64,000 nucleotides of DNA from contig NZ_QRAN01000008.1 of NCBI RefSeq assembly GCF_003457605.1, positions 1 to 64,000 of the forward strand, read 5' to 3'. A model generated the notes under the pieces. It ran no database searches. It worked only from the letters and a program-made list of their open reading frames with translations, and was not told the DNA's origin. Source of the DNA: Seongchinamella sediminis. GTDB lineage: Bacteria > Pseudomonadota > Gammaproteobacteria > Pseudomonadales > Halieaceae. A program made the translations under genes and the position numbers. How positions within the stretch are numbered: the first letter of the stretch is position 1; every line of letters starts with the position of its first letter. Positions 31,025 to 41,621 of the stretch are shown one piece after another.

Positions 31025-31429
31025 GTGCCTGCATTGAGTTCCTCGGAGAAATCCGAACTGCTGTCAAAGATGTGCCACTACATACCCCACGCCCGGTACC
31101 AGGGAATTCACCTGGTCAGCGTGAACCATGAGGAGGTCGAGCTGTGCCTGCCCTACCGGGATGAGCTGGTGGGCAACCCGGATAACGGCGCGGTGCATGG
31201 CGGTGCGCTCACGGTGCTGCTTGACCATACCCTGGGCATTGCCAGTATTACCCACGATGAGGTGGGAGCCTGCATAACCCCGACCCTGGACCTGCGTATA
31301 GACCACCTTGGCGTGGTTGCGTCCGGGAGGGATATATTTGCCGCGGCAAAAACCTACCGGGTCACCCGGCGTATCGCCTTCGTCGAAGGTCTCGCCTGGG
31401 GGGATCGAGGCCCAACTGCAGGACCATGA
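31025..31429 (+). CDS. PaaI-type hot-dog thioesterase, C-terminally truncated
   Basis: The frame codes 134 residues from GTG 31025 ([13 protein letters not shown], preceded by AGGGAG). It has the hot-dog thioesterase core with [21 protein letters not shown] and strand [14 protein letters not shown]. It then runs into a short out-of-frame tail (GDRGPTAGP) after a run of six G at 31398-31403. The last beta strand normally following this point is missing. The sequence after the G run in another frame encodes the second half of a similar domain, so the locus looks like two tandem thioesterase genes merged by deletion. Confidence 0.7.
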   Translation: MPALSSSEKSELLSKMCHYIPHARYQGIHLVSVNHEEVELCLPYRDELVGNPDNGAVHGGALTVLLDHTLGIASITHDEVGACITPTLDLRIDHLGVVASGRDIFAAAKTYRVTRRIAFVEGLAWGDRGPTAGP

Positions 31430-31751
31430 AATCCTGTTCATTCTGCCCGAGAACCGGAAACTGGTCGGCAATGCCATGTTGCCGGCTATCCATGGCGGCG
31501 TTGTCGGGGGGTTCATGGAACAGGCGGCGGCCCTGCACCTGATCGCTAAAATGCCCCAGCCGGTTGTGCCAAAAACCAAAAATTTCTCTCTCGATTACCT
31601 GCGGCCCACGCGACTGCGGGATACCTTTGCCCAATGCACCCTTACCCGCCAGGGCCGCCAGGTTGCCAATGTCAGCATCAGCGCCTGGCAGGAAAGCAGG
31701 GACACGCCCTGTGCCATTGCCAGGGCGCACTTCCTGATCCCGGAAGCCTGA
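31401..31751 (+). pseudogene. Second hot-dog thioesterase module lacking its N terminus
   Basis: The frame [13 protein letters not shown] … ENRKLVGN … AIHGGVVGGFMEQAA … RQGRQVANVSISAWQ … ARAHFLIPEA is a PaaI-like domain aligning with the first module from GIHLV onward. It has no start codon of its own at the expected place; roughly 25-30 N-terminal residues are absent. It lies one frame off the first module. Removing one G from the six-G run would give a fused product of about 241 residues, still without the missing parts. A deletion of about 150 bases is the simplest explanation. Confidence 0.6.
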
Positions 31752-32137
31752 TCTGCGGTTGTAGACAACCACGCTCGCTGGATGCGCAGGGAAATTAAGG
31801 CCGGGGTGGTCAGCGCAGAGCACCGCTGGTAATCGGCTGGCGCAGTCGGGAACTGGTCAAGCGACAGGATAGGCGCTGACCCTGGACCTGACCTCCCCGC
31901 GTCGGACGGTGAAGTGCGAACGTCCCTGTTCGCGAGCGTGCAATCCTGCACAGCCCTTATTATTGCAAAACCTGGATTCATAATCCATTACAGGCGATTA
32001 CCACGACCTGCACGTGACAATGTCCTGGACCTGCCCGGGATGGTGGTGGAGCAGTATTAAGTATTGCTTGAATTTTAAATAGTTATACTCAAGAATATTG
32101 CCACGTTGCAGCAGCATGATTTTTACAGGAGCCAACC
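31752..32137. other. Gene-free spacer upstream of an acyl-CoA dehydrogenase gene
   Basis: No convincing gene in 386 bases. GGTTGT-AG-ACAACC (31757-31770) is a perfect dyad just after the thioesterase remnant. The last 90 bases are AT-rich and include TATTAAGTA (32055-32063), a 9-mer repeated at the atuR promoter (40844-40852), and CAGGAG as ribosome-binding site before ATG 32138. Confidence 0.4.
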
Positions 32138-33286
32138 ATGCAGTTCACCGACCAGCACAATGAAATCCGCCGTACCGTTTCCCAGTTTGTCGAGAAGGAG
32201 ATCAACCCCCACGTGGAGGAATGGGAAGAGGCAGGTATTTTTCCGGCACATGAAGTATTCAGGAAAGCCGGCGACCTGGGTCTGCTCGGCATCCATAAGC
32301 CTGAGGAATACGGCGGCCTGGGCCTGGACTATAGCTATGCCATGGTCGCCCAGGAGGAATGGGGAGCAGCCAGTCATGGCTCGGTGCCAATGGCCATCGC
32401 GGTGCAGACTGACATGGCCACACCCGCCCTGGCCCGGTTTGGCAGCGACGAGCTGAAGCGCGAGTTCCTGGCCCCGGCTATTGCCGGGGATATGGTCACC
32501 GCTATCGGGGTCAGCGAACCCCATGCCGGTTCCGATGTGGCGGCAATTAAAACCACTGCCCGCAAGCGCGGTGACGATTACGTGATCAATGGCACCAAGA
32601 TGTGGATTACCAACTCCACCCAGGCGGATTATATTTGCCTGCTGGCCAATACCTCGGACGACCCCAGGCACCAGAACAAGTCACTGATTATCGTGCCCAC
32701 CAGTAGCCCCGGGTTCTCCACCTCGGCGCGGCTGAACAAGCTGGGCATGCGCGCGTCCGATACCGCACAGCTGTTTTTTGACGATGTCGTGGTCCCCCGG
32801 CGCCACCTGATTGGTGAGGAGGGTATGGGCTTCACCTACCAGATGATGCAGTTCCAGGAAGAGCGGCTGGCGGGCGCGGCGATCACCATCAAGGGCCTGG
32901 AAAACTGCATTCGCGCCACCGTGGAGTACACCGGCCAGCGCGAGGCCTTTGGTAAACCGCTGCTGGAAAACCAGATCATCAACACCAAACTGGCGGACAT
33001 GCAGATGGAGGTAGAATCCCTGCGGGCGATGGTTTACCGCGCCTGCGAAATGTACATCAACGGCGAAGATCCCACCCTGCTGGCGTCCTATGCAAAGTTG
33101 AAGGCGGGCAAGCTGACTACCAGCATCCCCACCGAGTGCCTGCAGTTCTGGGGTGGCATGGGCTACATGTGGGACAACCCGGTTAGCCGGGCCATGCGCG
33201 ATATGCGCCTGACCGCCATCGGCGGTGGCGCCGACGAGGTGATGCTAAGCATCATCGGCAAGCGCATGGGCTTGCTGGCACGCTGA
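32138..33286 (+). CDS. Acyl-CoA dehydrogenase, candidate citronellyl-CoA dehydrogenase (AtuD-like)
   Basis: The 382-residue flavoenzyme has the family signatures PEEYGGLGLDYSYAMV, GVSEPHAGSDVAAIKT (FAD/substrate binding), QFQEERLAGAA and the C-terminal WGGMGYMWDNPVSRAMRDMRL. It oxidises an acyl-CoA at C2-C3. It converges on the atu operon at its 3' side and resembles the AtuD type in its N-terminal EINPHVEEWEEAGIFPAHEVF segment, so citronellyl-CoA is a plausible substrate. That assignment is from memory and context, hence no symbol. A TATTAAGTA element upstream may link it to the AtuR regulator. Confidence 0.88.
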   Translation: MQFTDQHNEIRRTVSQFVEKEINPHVEEWEEAGIFPAHEVFRKAGDLGLLGIHKPEEYGGLGLDYSYAMVAQEEWGAASHGSVPMAIAVQTDMATPALARFGSDELKREFLAPAIAGDMVTAIGVSEPHAGSDVAAIKTTARKRGDDYVINGTKMWITNSTQADYICLLANTSDDPRHQNKSLIIVPTSSPGFSTSARLNKLGMRASDTAQLFFDDVVVPRRHLIGEEGMGFTYQMMQFQEERLAGAAITIKGLENCIRATVEYTGQREAFGKPLLENQIINTKLADMQMEVESLRAMVYRACEMYINGEDPTLLASYAKLKAGKLTTSIPTECLQFWGGMGYMWDNPVSRAMRDMRLTAIGGGADEVMLSIIGKRMGLLAR

Positions 33287-33316
33287 TCCGGCCACAAGCA
33301 GTATCCCGGGGCCTGG

Positions 33317-34459
<1,143 letters not shown>

Positions 34460-34474
34460 TGCTGTTTCCCGGGG

Positions 34475-36466
34475 TCAATCCTGTTCAGTTATTTCCAGTA
34501 CCAGGGCGCCGGACGCCAGTTGCTGGCCGGCACTGGCATTCACAGCCGTTACTTCACCGGACACCGGCGTTACCAGCCGGTGTTCCATCTTCATCGCCTC
34601 CATCACGGCAACATCCTGCCCGGCTGCTACTTTGTCGCCGACGCTGACGAACACTTGCATCAGGTTGCCGTGCATGGGGGCAACAATGACGCCACTGCCA
34701 CCGACGGTCTCATCACCGCGGGTAAAGGCCAGCTGGTTGCGCAGGTGGGTTTCCTCGCCGCGCAGTTGCAGGCTCACCTCGCCCTGGCCGGTGAAGGCGT
34801 AGTCAATATTCAGTTCGGTGTCATCGATGCGCAGGCGGGCGCGATTATCCTGCCCGGCTAGCCACTGCAGGCCGAGGATTCGCTCCCCAATACTGACCCG
34901 GTAGTGGTTCGGCGAGGTTTCTTCCAGGTACAGCTCCACCGGCACGTCGTCATCGCCAAAGCGGTAGTGGTTGCGCATGGCCCGGGTGCCTTTGAAGCCA
35001 CTGAGTCCCGGCAGGGATGTCGGCAGGGTCGCGGCCGCCGCCTGCCGGGATTCGCGGTATATCAGGCAGGCGCCAGCCGCCATCGGCTCGACAGCGGTTG
35101 CCGCGGCATCGACAAAAGTGTCCGGATAGTTCTCGGCAATGAACGCAGTCGTTGCCGCGCCCTCGACAAAAGCCTGTTTGCCCAGCACATCGATCAGGAA
35201 AGCCCGGTTGCTGGCCAGCCCGAACAGGCAGGTATTCTGCAGCGCGCGGACCAGGCGTCGCCGGGCGATATCCCGGTCTTCACCCCAGGCGATAATCTTC
35301 GCCACCATGGGATCGTAGAAGGGTGAAATTTCCTGGCTCTGCAGCAAGCCGTGGTCCACCCGGATGCCCTCACCGGCAGGCGGAACCCAGAGGTGAGCAG
35401 TGCCGGTGGCGGGCAGAAAGTCGTTGCCGGGATCCTCGGCGTAGAGCCGCACCTCGATCGCATGGCCGGTGAGTGTTACCTGCTCCTGTGACAGGGGCAG
35501 CGGGTAGCCCTGGGCCACCTGGAATTGCATGGCCACCAGGTCCTGGCCGGTAATCATTTCGGTCACCGGATGCTCCACCTGCAGGCGGGTGTTCATTTCC
35601 AGGAAATAGAAATTGCCCTCGCCATCCAGCAGGAATTCAACCGTACCGGCGCCAATATAATGAATGCTTTTCGCCGCGTTCACCGCCGCCTGGCCCATGG
35701 CCTCCCGCAGCTCCGGGGTCATAACCGGACAGGGGGCTTCCTCAACCACCTTCTGGTGGCGGCGCTGCACCGAACAATCCCGCTCGCCGAGATGGATGAC
35801 GTTACCCTGGCTGTCACCAAAGACCTGGATCTCCACGTGGCGCGGCTGGACTACGGCTTTCTCCAGTATCAGTTCCCCCGAACCAAAGGCATTCTCGGCC
35901 TCCGAGCGAGCCGAGCTGATCGCTACCGGCAGCTCCTCCAGCGTTGCCACCAGGCGCATTCCGCGACCGCCACCACCGGCGGCGGCCTTGACCATAATCG
36001 GCACACCGATATCCCTGGCCGCCGCCAACAGCGCCGAATCTGACTGGTCCTCATCCTGGTAGCCGGGAATACAGGGCACATCCGCCGCCAGCATGCGGCG
36101 CTTGGACGCCGCCTTGTTACCCATGATTTCTATCGCCTCGGGATCCGGGCCTATAAAGACCAGGCCGGCGTCGACACAGGCCCGGGAAAAAGCCGCGTTC
36201 TCGGACAGAAAGCCGTAGCCCGGGTGAATTGCCTGGGCACCGGTGGTGGCGGCAGCGGCGAGAATCCGCTCCATGTTCAGGTAGGATTCAGTGACCGGCC
36301 CCGGGCCGATCAGCACCGCCTCATCGGCGATCTGCACATGGCGCGCGCCGGCATCCGCTGCCGAATACACGGCAATGGCGCGATAGCCCTGCTGTTGAGC
36401 GCTGCGAATCACCCGCACCGCTATTTCGCCGCGGTTGGCGACCAGTATACTGTCGAACTGTTTCAT
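34475..36466 (-). CDS. atuF: Geranyl-CoA carboxylase alpha (biotin) subunit
   Basis: The 663-residue protein has a biotin carboxylase domain (SILVANRGEIAVRVIRSA, KAAAGGGGRGMRLV, EMNTRLQVEHPVTEM) and a C-terminal biotinyl domain with the carrier Lys626 in EAMKMEH. With the AtuC-like subunit it carboxylates an isoprenoid or leucine-type enoyl-CoA. MccA of leucine breakdown is a close relative, but neighbouring atuA and atuC-like genes favour geranyl-CoA carboxylase. It starts at the stop codon of the hydratase gene (1-base overlap). Confidence 0.85.
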   Translation of the reverse strand: MKQFDSILVANRGEIAVRVIRSAQQQGYRAIAVYSAADAGARHVQIADEAVLIGPGPVTESYLNMERILAAAATTGAQAIHPGYGFLSENAAFSRACVDAGLVFIGPDPEAIEIMGNKAASKRRMLAADVPCIPGYQDEDQSDSALLAAARDIGVPIMVKAAAGGGGRGMRLVATLEELPVAISSARSEAENAFGSGELILEKAVVQPRHVEIQVFGDSQGNVIHLGERDCSVQRRHQKVVEEAPCPVMTPELREAMGQAAVNAAKSIHYIGAGTVEFLLDGEGNFYFLEMNTRLQVEHPVTEMITGQDLVAMQFQVAQGYPLPLSQEQVTLTGHAIEVRLYAEDPGNDFLPATGTAHLWVPPAGEGIRVDHGLLQSQEISPFYDPMVAKIIAWGEDRDIARRRLVRALQNTCLFGLASNRAFLIDVLGKQAFVEGAATTAFIAENYPDTFVDAAATAVEPMAAGACLIYRESRQAAAATLPTSLPGLSGFKGTRAMRNHYRFGDDDVPVELYLEETSPNHYRVSIGERILGLQWLAGQDNRARLRIDDTELNIDYAFTGQGEVSLQLRGEETHLRNQLAFTRGDETVGGSGVIVAPMHGNLMQVFVSVGDKVAAGQDVAVMEAMKMEHRLVTPVSGEVTAVNASAGQQLASGALVLEITEQD

Positions 36467-37275
36467 CAGGCTGTCCCCGTGTTATTCCAGGCGGGCTTGC
36501 GCTTGTCGGCAAAGGCCTCCAGACCTTCTCTGGCCTCTTCTCCCAACATGCAGTCGGCAAATTGCTCGGCGGCAAAGCGCACCAGTTCGTCGCCGGCGAG
36601 GTGGCCGGTGGCATTGATAATCTGCTTGGTGGCCGCAATGGCACCGGGCGCTCCACCCCGGGCCTGCTGCAGCAGCTGCTCTGTTCTCGCCGCCAGCGCC
36701 TGCGCATCGGTTTCCACAAAATGGACAAGTCCCAGCCGTTGCGCCTCCTCGCCGTCAAAGCGGGCGGCGGTCAACAGCAGGCGCCGGGCCTCTGAGGGGC
36801 CAATGCGCTCCATGATCACCGGGGTAATTTGCGCCGGTGGAATGCCCAGGGTGACTTCCGTCAGCGCAAAGCGGGCATCACGGGTAGCAAGGGTGACATC
36901 GGCGAGGCAGGCGAGACCCAGGCCGCCCGCCATGGCGGCCCCCTCTATGACCACCAGGAACAACTGGGGCACCGCCCGCACCGCTTTCATCAGGCGGCCG
37001 AAATCGGCGTTGGAGCGGATAATCTCCTCCCGGTCAGCCTCGCCCTGGAATACGGTCTTGAACATCTTCAGGTCACCGCCGGCACAAAAAACACCGCCCT
37101 TGCCGCGCAGGATCACGAAGCGGATATCTGCCTGCCCGGGCAGTGCCTCCAGCACCAGGGCCAGGTCGTCAATCACCGGCGCCGACAGGGCATTGCGCGC
37201 CTCCGGGCGGTTAAACCAGATGGTCAGGGTGTCTGCCTGCTGCTCCAGCAGGATGTGTTCTGTTTCAGGTAGCAT
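36466..37275 (-). CDS. atuE: Enoyl-CoA hydratase, probable isohexenylglutaconyl-CoA hydratase
   Basis: The 269-residue crotonase-fold protein shows FVILRGKGGVFCAGGDLKMF (oxyanion loop) and IEGAAMAGGLGLACLADVTLA. ATG 37275 (MLPETEHILLEQ) with GGGAG upstream is preferred over the longer frame from 37302. Between the two carboxylase subunit genes, its expected role is hydration of the carboxylated isohexenylglutaconyl-CoA. LiuC-type 3-methylglutaconyl-CoA hydratase is the main alternative. Confidence 0.78.
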   Translation of the reverse strand: MLPETEHILLEQQADTLTIWFNRPEARNALSAPVIDDLALVLEALPGQADIRFVILRGKGGVFCAGGDLKMFKTVFQGEADREEIIRSNADFGRLMKAVRAVPQLFLVVIEGAAMAGGLGLACLADVTLATRDARFALTEVTLGIPPAQITPVIMERIGPSEARRLLLTAARFDGEEAQRLGLVHFVETDAQALAARTEQLLQQARGGAPGAIAATKQIINATGHLAGDELVRFAAEQFADCMLGEEAREGLEAFADKRKPAWNNTGTA

Positions 37276-37307
37276 TGCTGTCTCCCGTTTGTCGCAATCC
37301 ACTGCCC

Positions 37308-38930
37308 TTACATGCGGCCAACGCCGAAAGTGTTTGGATGGGTAGTACGATTGCGTGCTTCCCAGCAGGTTTGCAGGACGAATCCGAGCACCTTGCGGGT
37401 GTCCCGCGGATCGATGATGCCGTCATCCAGCATTCTCCCCGAGGTATAGAACGCATCGGACTGCTTGTTAAAGTGGGCGATGATTTTTGCCTCCTGGGCC
37501 TCGATCACCTCCGGCGGCACCTCGATACCCTTGCGCCTGGCGCCAGCAAGCATCACCTCGGACATGGTCCTGGCAGCAGATTCGCCGCCCATCACCCCAA
37601 TGTTGATGTTGGGCCAGCTGAACAGGAAGTCAGGGTCATAGCCCTGGCCACACATGCCGTAGTTCCCGGCACCGAAGCTGGCGCCGATCATGAAGGTAAT
37701 GCGCGGAACCCGCGCGTTGGTGACCGCCTGTATCATCTTGGCGCCGTGCTTGATCATCCCCGCCTGCTCGAACTCGGTGCCGACCATGTAGCCGGTAATG
37801 TTCTGCAGGAAGACCAGGGGCACATCGGACTGGTCGCACAACTGGATGAACTGGGCACACTTGGTGGCACCGTCCGTATCGATGGGACCGTTATTGCCAA
37901 TGATCCCCACCGGTATGCCGAACACCCGGGCCTGCATGCAAACCGTGGCCGGGCCATAGCCCGGTTTGAAGTCCAGGATGTCGGAAGCATCGACAATACG
38001 GGCGACTACCTCACGCACATCATAGGGTTGACGGTAGTCGGCGGGAACGATGCCCAGCAGCTCCTCGCTGGCGTACACCGGTTCCTCGAAGGCACGCGGC
38101 GTCTGGTTGGGACACAGCCGGTTCCAGTCCAGCTTTTCCAGCAGTTCACGGCACAGCGCAATACCGTGAGCATCGTCCTCTGCCAGGTATTCCACCAGTC
38201 CCGACACCGTGGCATGCATTTGGGCACCACCGAGCTCGTCGTCGTTGGCCTCTTCGCCGGTCGCCGCCTTGAGCAGCGCGGGGCCCGCCAGGTAGGCCTT
38301 GCCATTGCCCTTGACCCCGATCACGTAATCGCTCATCCCCGGCATATAAGCGCCGCCGGCGGCCGATGCACCGTGGAGGATGACAAACGTGGGCACGCCG
38401 GCGGCACTGAGGCGGGCCAGGCGGGCGAATATCCCCCCCCCGTCCATCCACATCTCCACCTCGTACTCCATCAGGTTGGCGCCCGCGCTTTCCACCAGGT
38501 GGACCAGGGGAAGCTTCTTGTCCCTGGCGATATCCATGACCCGATTGCCTTTTTTGGTAGACAGGGCGGTCATGGCCCCGGCGTTGATGCCGGAATCGTC
38601 GACCATAATCATGCAGCGGGTGCCGGCGATATAACCGATACCGGCGATCATGCTGCAGCCCGGAACCGAGGCATCCCGGTCCTCGGTATCCACGGTAAAG
38701 CCGGCCATGTTCAACAGTTCCAGGAACGGCATGCCCGGGTCCAGCAAGCGGGTCAGCCGCTCCCGCGGCAGGATCTGGCCGCGTTTCTCGAACCGCGGCA
38801 GGCTTTTGTCTGACAGGGTGGCGGCGCGGTCCAGGACCTCGCGCAGGGTGCCGACTGATGCCAGCATATCCTCGCGATTCTTGCGGAATTCATCGGAGTC
38901 AGTATTTATCCTGGATTGAAATTGCGGCAT
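37308..38930 (-). CDS. atuC: Geranyl-CoA carboxylase beta (carboxyltransferase) subunit
   Basis: The 540-residue biotin-dependent carboxyltransferase has ILPRERLTRLLDPGMPFLEL, HGASAAGGAYMPGMSDYVIGVKG split over the N domain, and ITFMIGASFGAGNYGMCGQGYDPDFLFSWPN in the C domain. It lies 10 bases after atuA. It could also serve methylcrotonyl-CoA, but the linkage to atuA points to terpene catabolism. Confidence 0.85.
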   Translation of the reverse strand: MPQFQSRINTDSDEFRKNREDMLASVGTLREVLDRAATLSDKSLPRFEKRGQILPRERLTRLLDPGMPFLELLNMAGFTVDTEDRDASVPGCSMIAGIGYIAGTRCMIMVDDSGINAGAMTALSTKKGNRVMDIARDKKLPLVHLVESAGANLMEYEVEMWMDGGGIFARLARLSAAGVPTFVILHGASAAGGAYMPGMSDYVIGVKGNGKAYLAGPALLKAATGEEANDDELGGAQMHATVSGLVEYLAEDDAHGIALCRELLEKLDWNRLCPNQTPRAFEEPVYASEELLGIVPADYRQPYDVREVVARIVDASDILDFKPGYGPATVCMQARVFGIPVGIIGNNGPIDTDGATKCAQFIQLCDQSDVPLVFLQNITGYMVGTEFEQAGMIKHGAKMIQAVTNARVPRITFMIGASFGAGNYGMCGQGYDPDFLFSWPNINIGVMGGESAARTMSEVMLAGARRKGIEVPPEVIEAQEAKIIAHFNKQSDAFYTSGRMLDDGIIDPRDTRKVLGFVLQTCWEARNRTTHPNTFGVGRM

Positions 38931-38940
38931 GGGTGAGTCC

Positions 38941-40764
38941 TCAGGCGCAGGGTTGGCTTAACTTGAACTGGTCAGCGAGGCTGCGGGGCACGGCAATGGA
39001 CTCGTTCAGTAGCAATTGAGCATAGCCCTTGCCCTGGGGATCAGCGCGTAAACTGGCCACGCCACCGCCACCGAGCACATCATGCAGGAGAAAATTGAAG
39101 GCATGGCACCCGGGCAGATAAAAACGCTGTGCCGGCGCCGATTGCTGGGGATCGAGAAAATGGGTGAAGTACCGGGCCACTCGCGCGGCGGTCAGCTGGC
39201 TCGCGATGTAGGGCACAAACTCGGGGCGACGGGCGATTATGCCGATATTGGCCTTGTTACCCTTGTCGCCACTCCGGCCCCAGGCCAGAGACTCCAATGG
39301 CACCTGCACCAGGTCATTGCCAGCCTCCGCCTGCGGCGGCTGGTGGGCAACCACCGCATCCGGCTGCCACAGCTGTTCTACCTCGTCCTGCAGCTTGAGG
39401 ACTTCGCCCTCCAGCTCGACGCTGATCTGCAACTGCTTCCTGGGCACAATCATGGAAAACAGACGCACGACCGGCGACGGTTTGGGACGGGCACCGGCAA
39501 AACCGGTGAGTCCCGGCGGCGCGGTCAGGGCCATTCCCACCATTTCCTTTAACAGGATGCCGATACCCCCGGCGCTGGGGTGCTTGGCAGCGATCTTGAC
39601 ATCCACCTCCCGCACCGGCCCCACCTGGCGGGCGGCGCCAAAATGGGATTCTGCGCCGATTACCTCGACGCAGGTCTCACTGAAATCGGGCAGTCCCGCC
39701 CGCTGCAGGATAATCCGGCAGCGGTGGAACAGCGAGTCGGCAAACTTTTTCGCCTTGATGTCGGCATCCCGGCCGTACATGGTCCAGATGTGGCCACCGC
39801 GGAAACCATCGGCATAGGTCGCACTGACCTTGTAGCCCTCCGGCGCTCCCCGACCCCTGGCCCCGGTCACTTCCACCCGGTCCGGACCCACCTGCTCAAT
39901 ACTCACAGAGCTGAAGTCACAGACGACATCCGGCAGCTGGTAGGCCTGCGGATCCCCGATCTCATACAGCATTTGCTCCGCCACCGTGCCCACGGTCACC
40001 GCGCCGCCTGAACCCTCCGGCTTGGTAATTGTCACCTTGCCGCTGGCAGCCACTTCCGCGAGCGGATAACCGGCCTCCGGCAGGGTGTCTATCACCGTTT
40101 CCCAGTCAGTGTAGTTGCCGCCGGTGGCCTGGGTGCCACACTCGAGGATATGCCCGGCGAGGCTGGCCTGGGCCAGCTGGTCAAAGTCTTCGGGCTGCCA
40201 GCCAAAGGCATGGATGCAGGCACCAACGGTGACGGCGCTGTCCACGCAACGACCGGTGATGACAATATCGGCGCCCCTGTCCAGGGCAGTAGCGATCGGG
40301 AAGGCACCGAGATAGGCGTTAATGCTGGCGATCTTGTCCACCGCGGGAAAAGACTCGCCAGTGAACATTTCGCGCACACCGCTGGCGGCAAACTCATCGG
40401 CACGCTGCAGCAGGTCGTCACCACTAACCACTGCGACCTGCAACGCAAGCCCCTGGTCCTGGATCAGTTTGCGCGCCGCCGCCGCACAGGCCCGGGGATT
40501 GACGCCACCGGCATTGGCGATGACCTTGACGCCCTGTGCGGCAATGGTCGCCAGGTTGGGCTGCAGCACGGCAGTGATAAAGTCCGTAGCATAACCCATG
40601 TTTTCGTCAGCACCGCGCGCCCGGGCCATGATCGACATGGTAACCTCTGCCAGGTAATCGTAGACGAGGTAATCCAGACGACCGGTTGCCAGCAATTGCG
40701 GGGTTGCCATTGCGGCGTCGCCCCAAAAACCGGATGCGCCACCAATACAAATATTATCTGCCAT
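38941..40764 (-). CDS. atuA: Acyclic terpene utilisation protein AtuA (DUF1446)
   Basis: The 607-residue protein belongs to the DUF1446/AtuA family (IGGASGFWGDAAMATPQLL at the N terminus; IANAGGVNPRACAAAARKL; GRCVDSAVTVGACIHAF). Its exact reaction is not firmly known, but it is required for citronellol/geraniol growth in Pseudomonas. The C-terminal 100 residues (LESLAWGRSGDKGNKANIGIIAR) are the usual AtuA C domain. I chose ATG 40764, preceded by AGGTGG; GTG 40773 is an alternative. It is first in the operon, divergent from the TetR regulator. Confidence 0.9.
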   Translation of the reverse strand: MADNICIGGASGFWGDAAMATPQLLATGRLDYLVYDYLAEVTMSIMARARGADENMGYATDFITAVLQPNLATIAAQGVKVIANAGGVNPRACAAAARKLIQDQGLALQVAVVSGDDLLQRADEFAASGVREMFTGESFPAVDKIASINAYLGAFPIATALDRGADIVITGRCVDSAVTVGACIHAFGWQPEDFDQLAQASLAGHILECGTQATGGNYTDWETVIDTLPEAGYPLAEVAASGKVTITKPEGSGGAVTVGTVAEQMLYEIGDPQAYQLPDVVCDFSSVSIEQVGPDRVEVTGARGRGAPEGYKVSATYADGFRGGHIWTMYGRDADIKAKKFADSLFHRCRIILQRAGLPDFSETCVEVIGAESHFGAARQVGPVREVDVKIAAKHPSAGGIGILLKEMVGMALTAPPGLTGFAGARPKPSPVVRLFSMIVPRKQLQISVELEGEVLKLQDEVEQLWQPDAVVAHQPPQAEAGNDLVQVPLESLAWGRSGDKGNKANIGIIARRPEFVPYIASQLTAARVARYFTHFLDPQQSAPAQRFYLPGCHAFNFLLHDVLGGGGVASLRADPQGKGYAQLLLNESIAVPRSLADQFKLSQPCA

Positions 40765-40817
40765 CGTTTCCACCTGCTCTCAGCACGGGCAGCAAGACCC
40801 GAAACTGACTGCCGCCA

Positions 40818-40852
40818 TTGGAAAAAATGCGATACTATATTATTATTAAGTA
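40818..40852 (+). promoter_or_regulatory. Promoter and candidate operator in the atuA/atuR spacer
   Basis: TTGGAA (40818-40823), 17-base spacer, TATTAT (40841-40846) points to the regulator gene. The sequence from 40833 to 40852 is an imperfect palindrome with TACT and AGTA ends and includes TATTAAGTA, which is also found upstream of the 32138 acyl-CoA dehydrogenase gene. A TetR-type operator overlapping the promoter is plausible. Confidence 0.4.
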
Positions 40853-40882
40853 GCGCTCAAATCCTTTCGAGAACGCCCCCTG

Positions 40883-41608
40883 ATGACCAGAGCAGAGCCC
40901 AACAAATCACGCAGCCGGCTGGAGCAGCGCGAGTCCGATATCATGGACGCCGCCACCGGCCTGTTCGCCAAGGAGGGCTTCCACGGTACCTCTACCCGCA
41001 AAATTGCGGCCGCAGCGGGCGTCTCGGAAGGCACCCTGTTCCATTACTTCAGCACCAAGAACGCGCTGTTGCTGGCAATTCTCGACAAGTTCTACGGCGA
41101 GTTGATCGAGAGCGCCCAAGACGGCATGCAGGAGATCATGGGTACCCGGGAACGCTTGCTGTTCCTGGCCCGCAATCACCTGCGGGTACTGATGGCCCAG
41201 CAGGCGCTGATGTTGCGGCTGCTACAGGTCTATCTGTCAGTGGATGCGAACTACTATACCGACTACAAAAACACGGCACTGCACCAGCTCAACTACCGCT
41301 ACACCCGCATATTCGACAGCGTGATCAGGGAAGGCATGGAACGGGGCTATGTCAGGGCCGACCTGGAATTGTCGGCGATACGCGACCTGTTTTTCGGCGG
41401 GCTGGAATACGGCATGCGTACCCTGATGGGACGCAATTCAAGCAGGAAAAAGATCGACGCCTATGTCGAGGTGATCGTGCAGCCACTGTGGCAGAGCATG
41501 CAGGTAGCCAGCGACACGCCGCCGGACGCGGCAGCCGGGCTGGAGCGCAGGCTGGAACTGGCCTGCGAACGGCTGGAGAACATTGCCGATCGTCTCGACA
41601 AACCCTGA
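40883..41608 (+). CDS. atuR: TetR-family regulator, probable atu repressor
   Basis: The 241-residue protein has a TetR HTH at about residues 30-65 (STRKIAAAAGVSEGTLFHYFSTKNALLLAIL) and a C-terminal ligand-binding region. It is divergent from atuA across a 118-base spacer containing a dyad and promoter, the arrangement of AtuR in Pseudomonas. Ligand would be a terpenoyl-CoA; that is inferred from family and position. Confidence 0.75.
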   Translation: MTRAEPNKSRSRLEQRESDIMDAATGLFAKEGFHGTSTRKIAAAAGVSEGTLFHYFSTKNALLLAILDKFYGELIESAQDGMQEIMGTRERLLFLARNHLRVLMAQQALMLRLLQVYLSVDANYYTDYKNTALHQLNYRYTRIFDSVIREGMERGYVRADLELSAIRDLFFGGLEYGMRTLMGRNSSRKKIDAYVEVIVQPLWQSMQVASDTPPDAAAGLERRLELACERLENIADRLDKP

Positions 41609-41621
41609 TGCAAGCCGCCAG

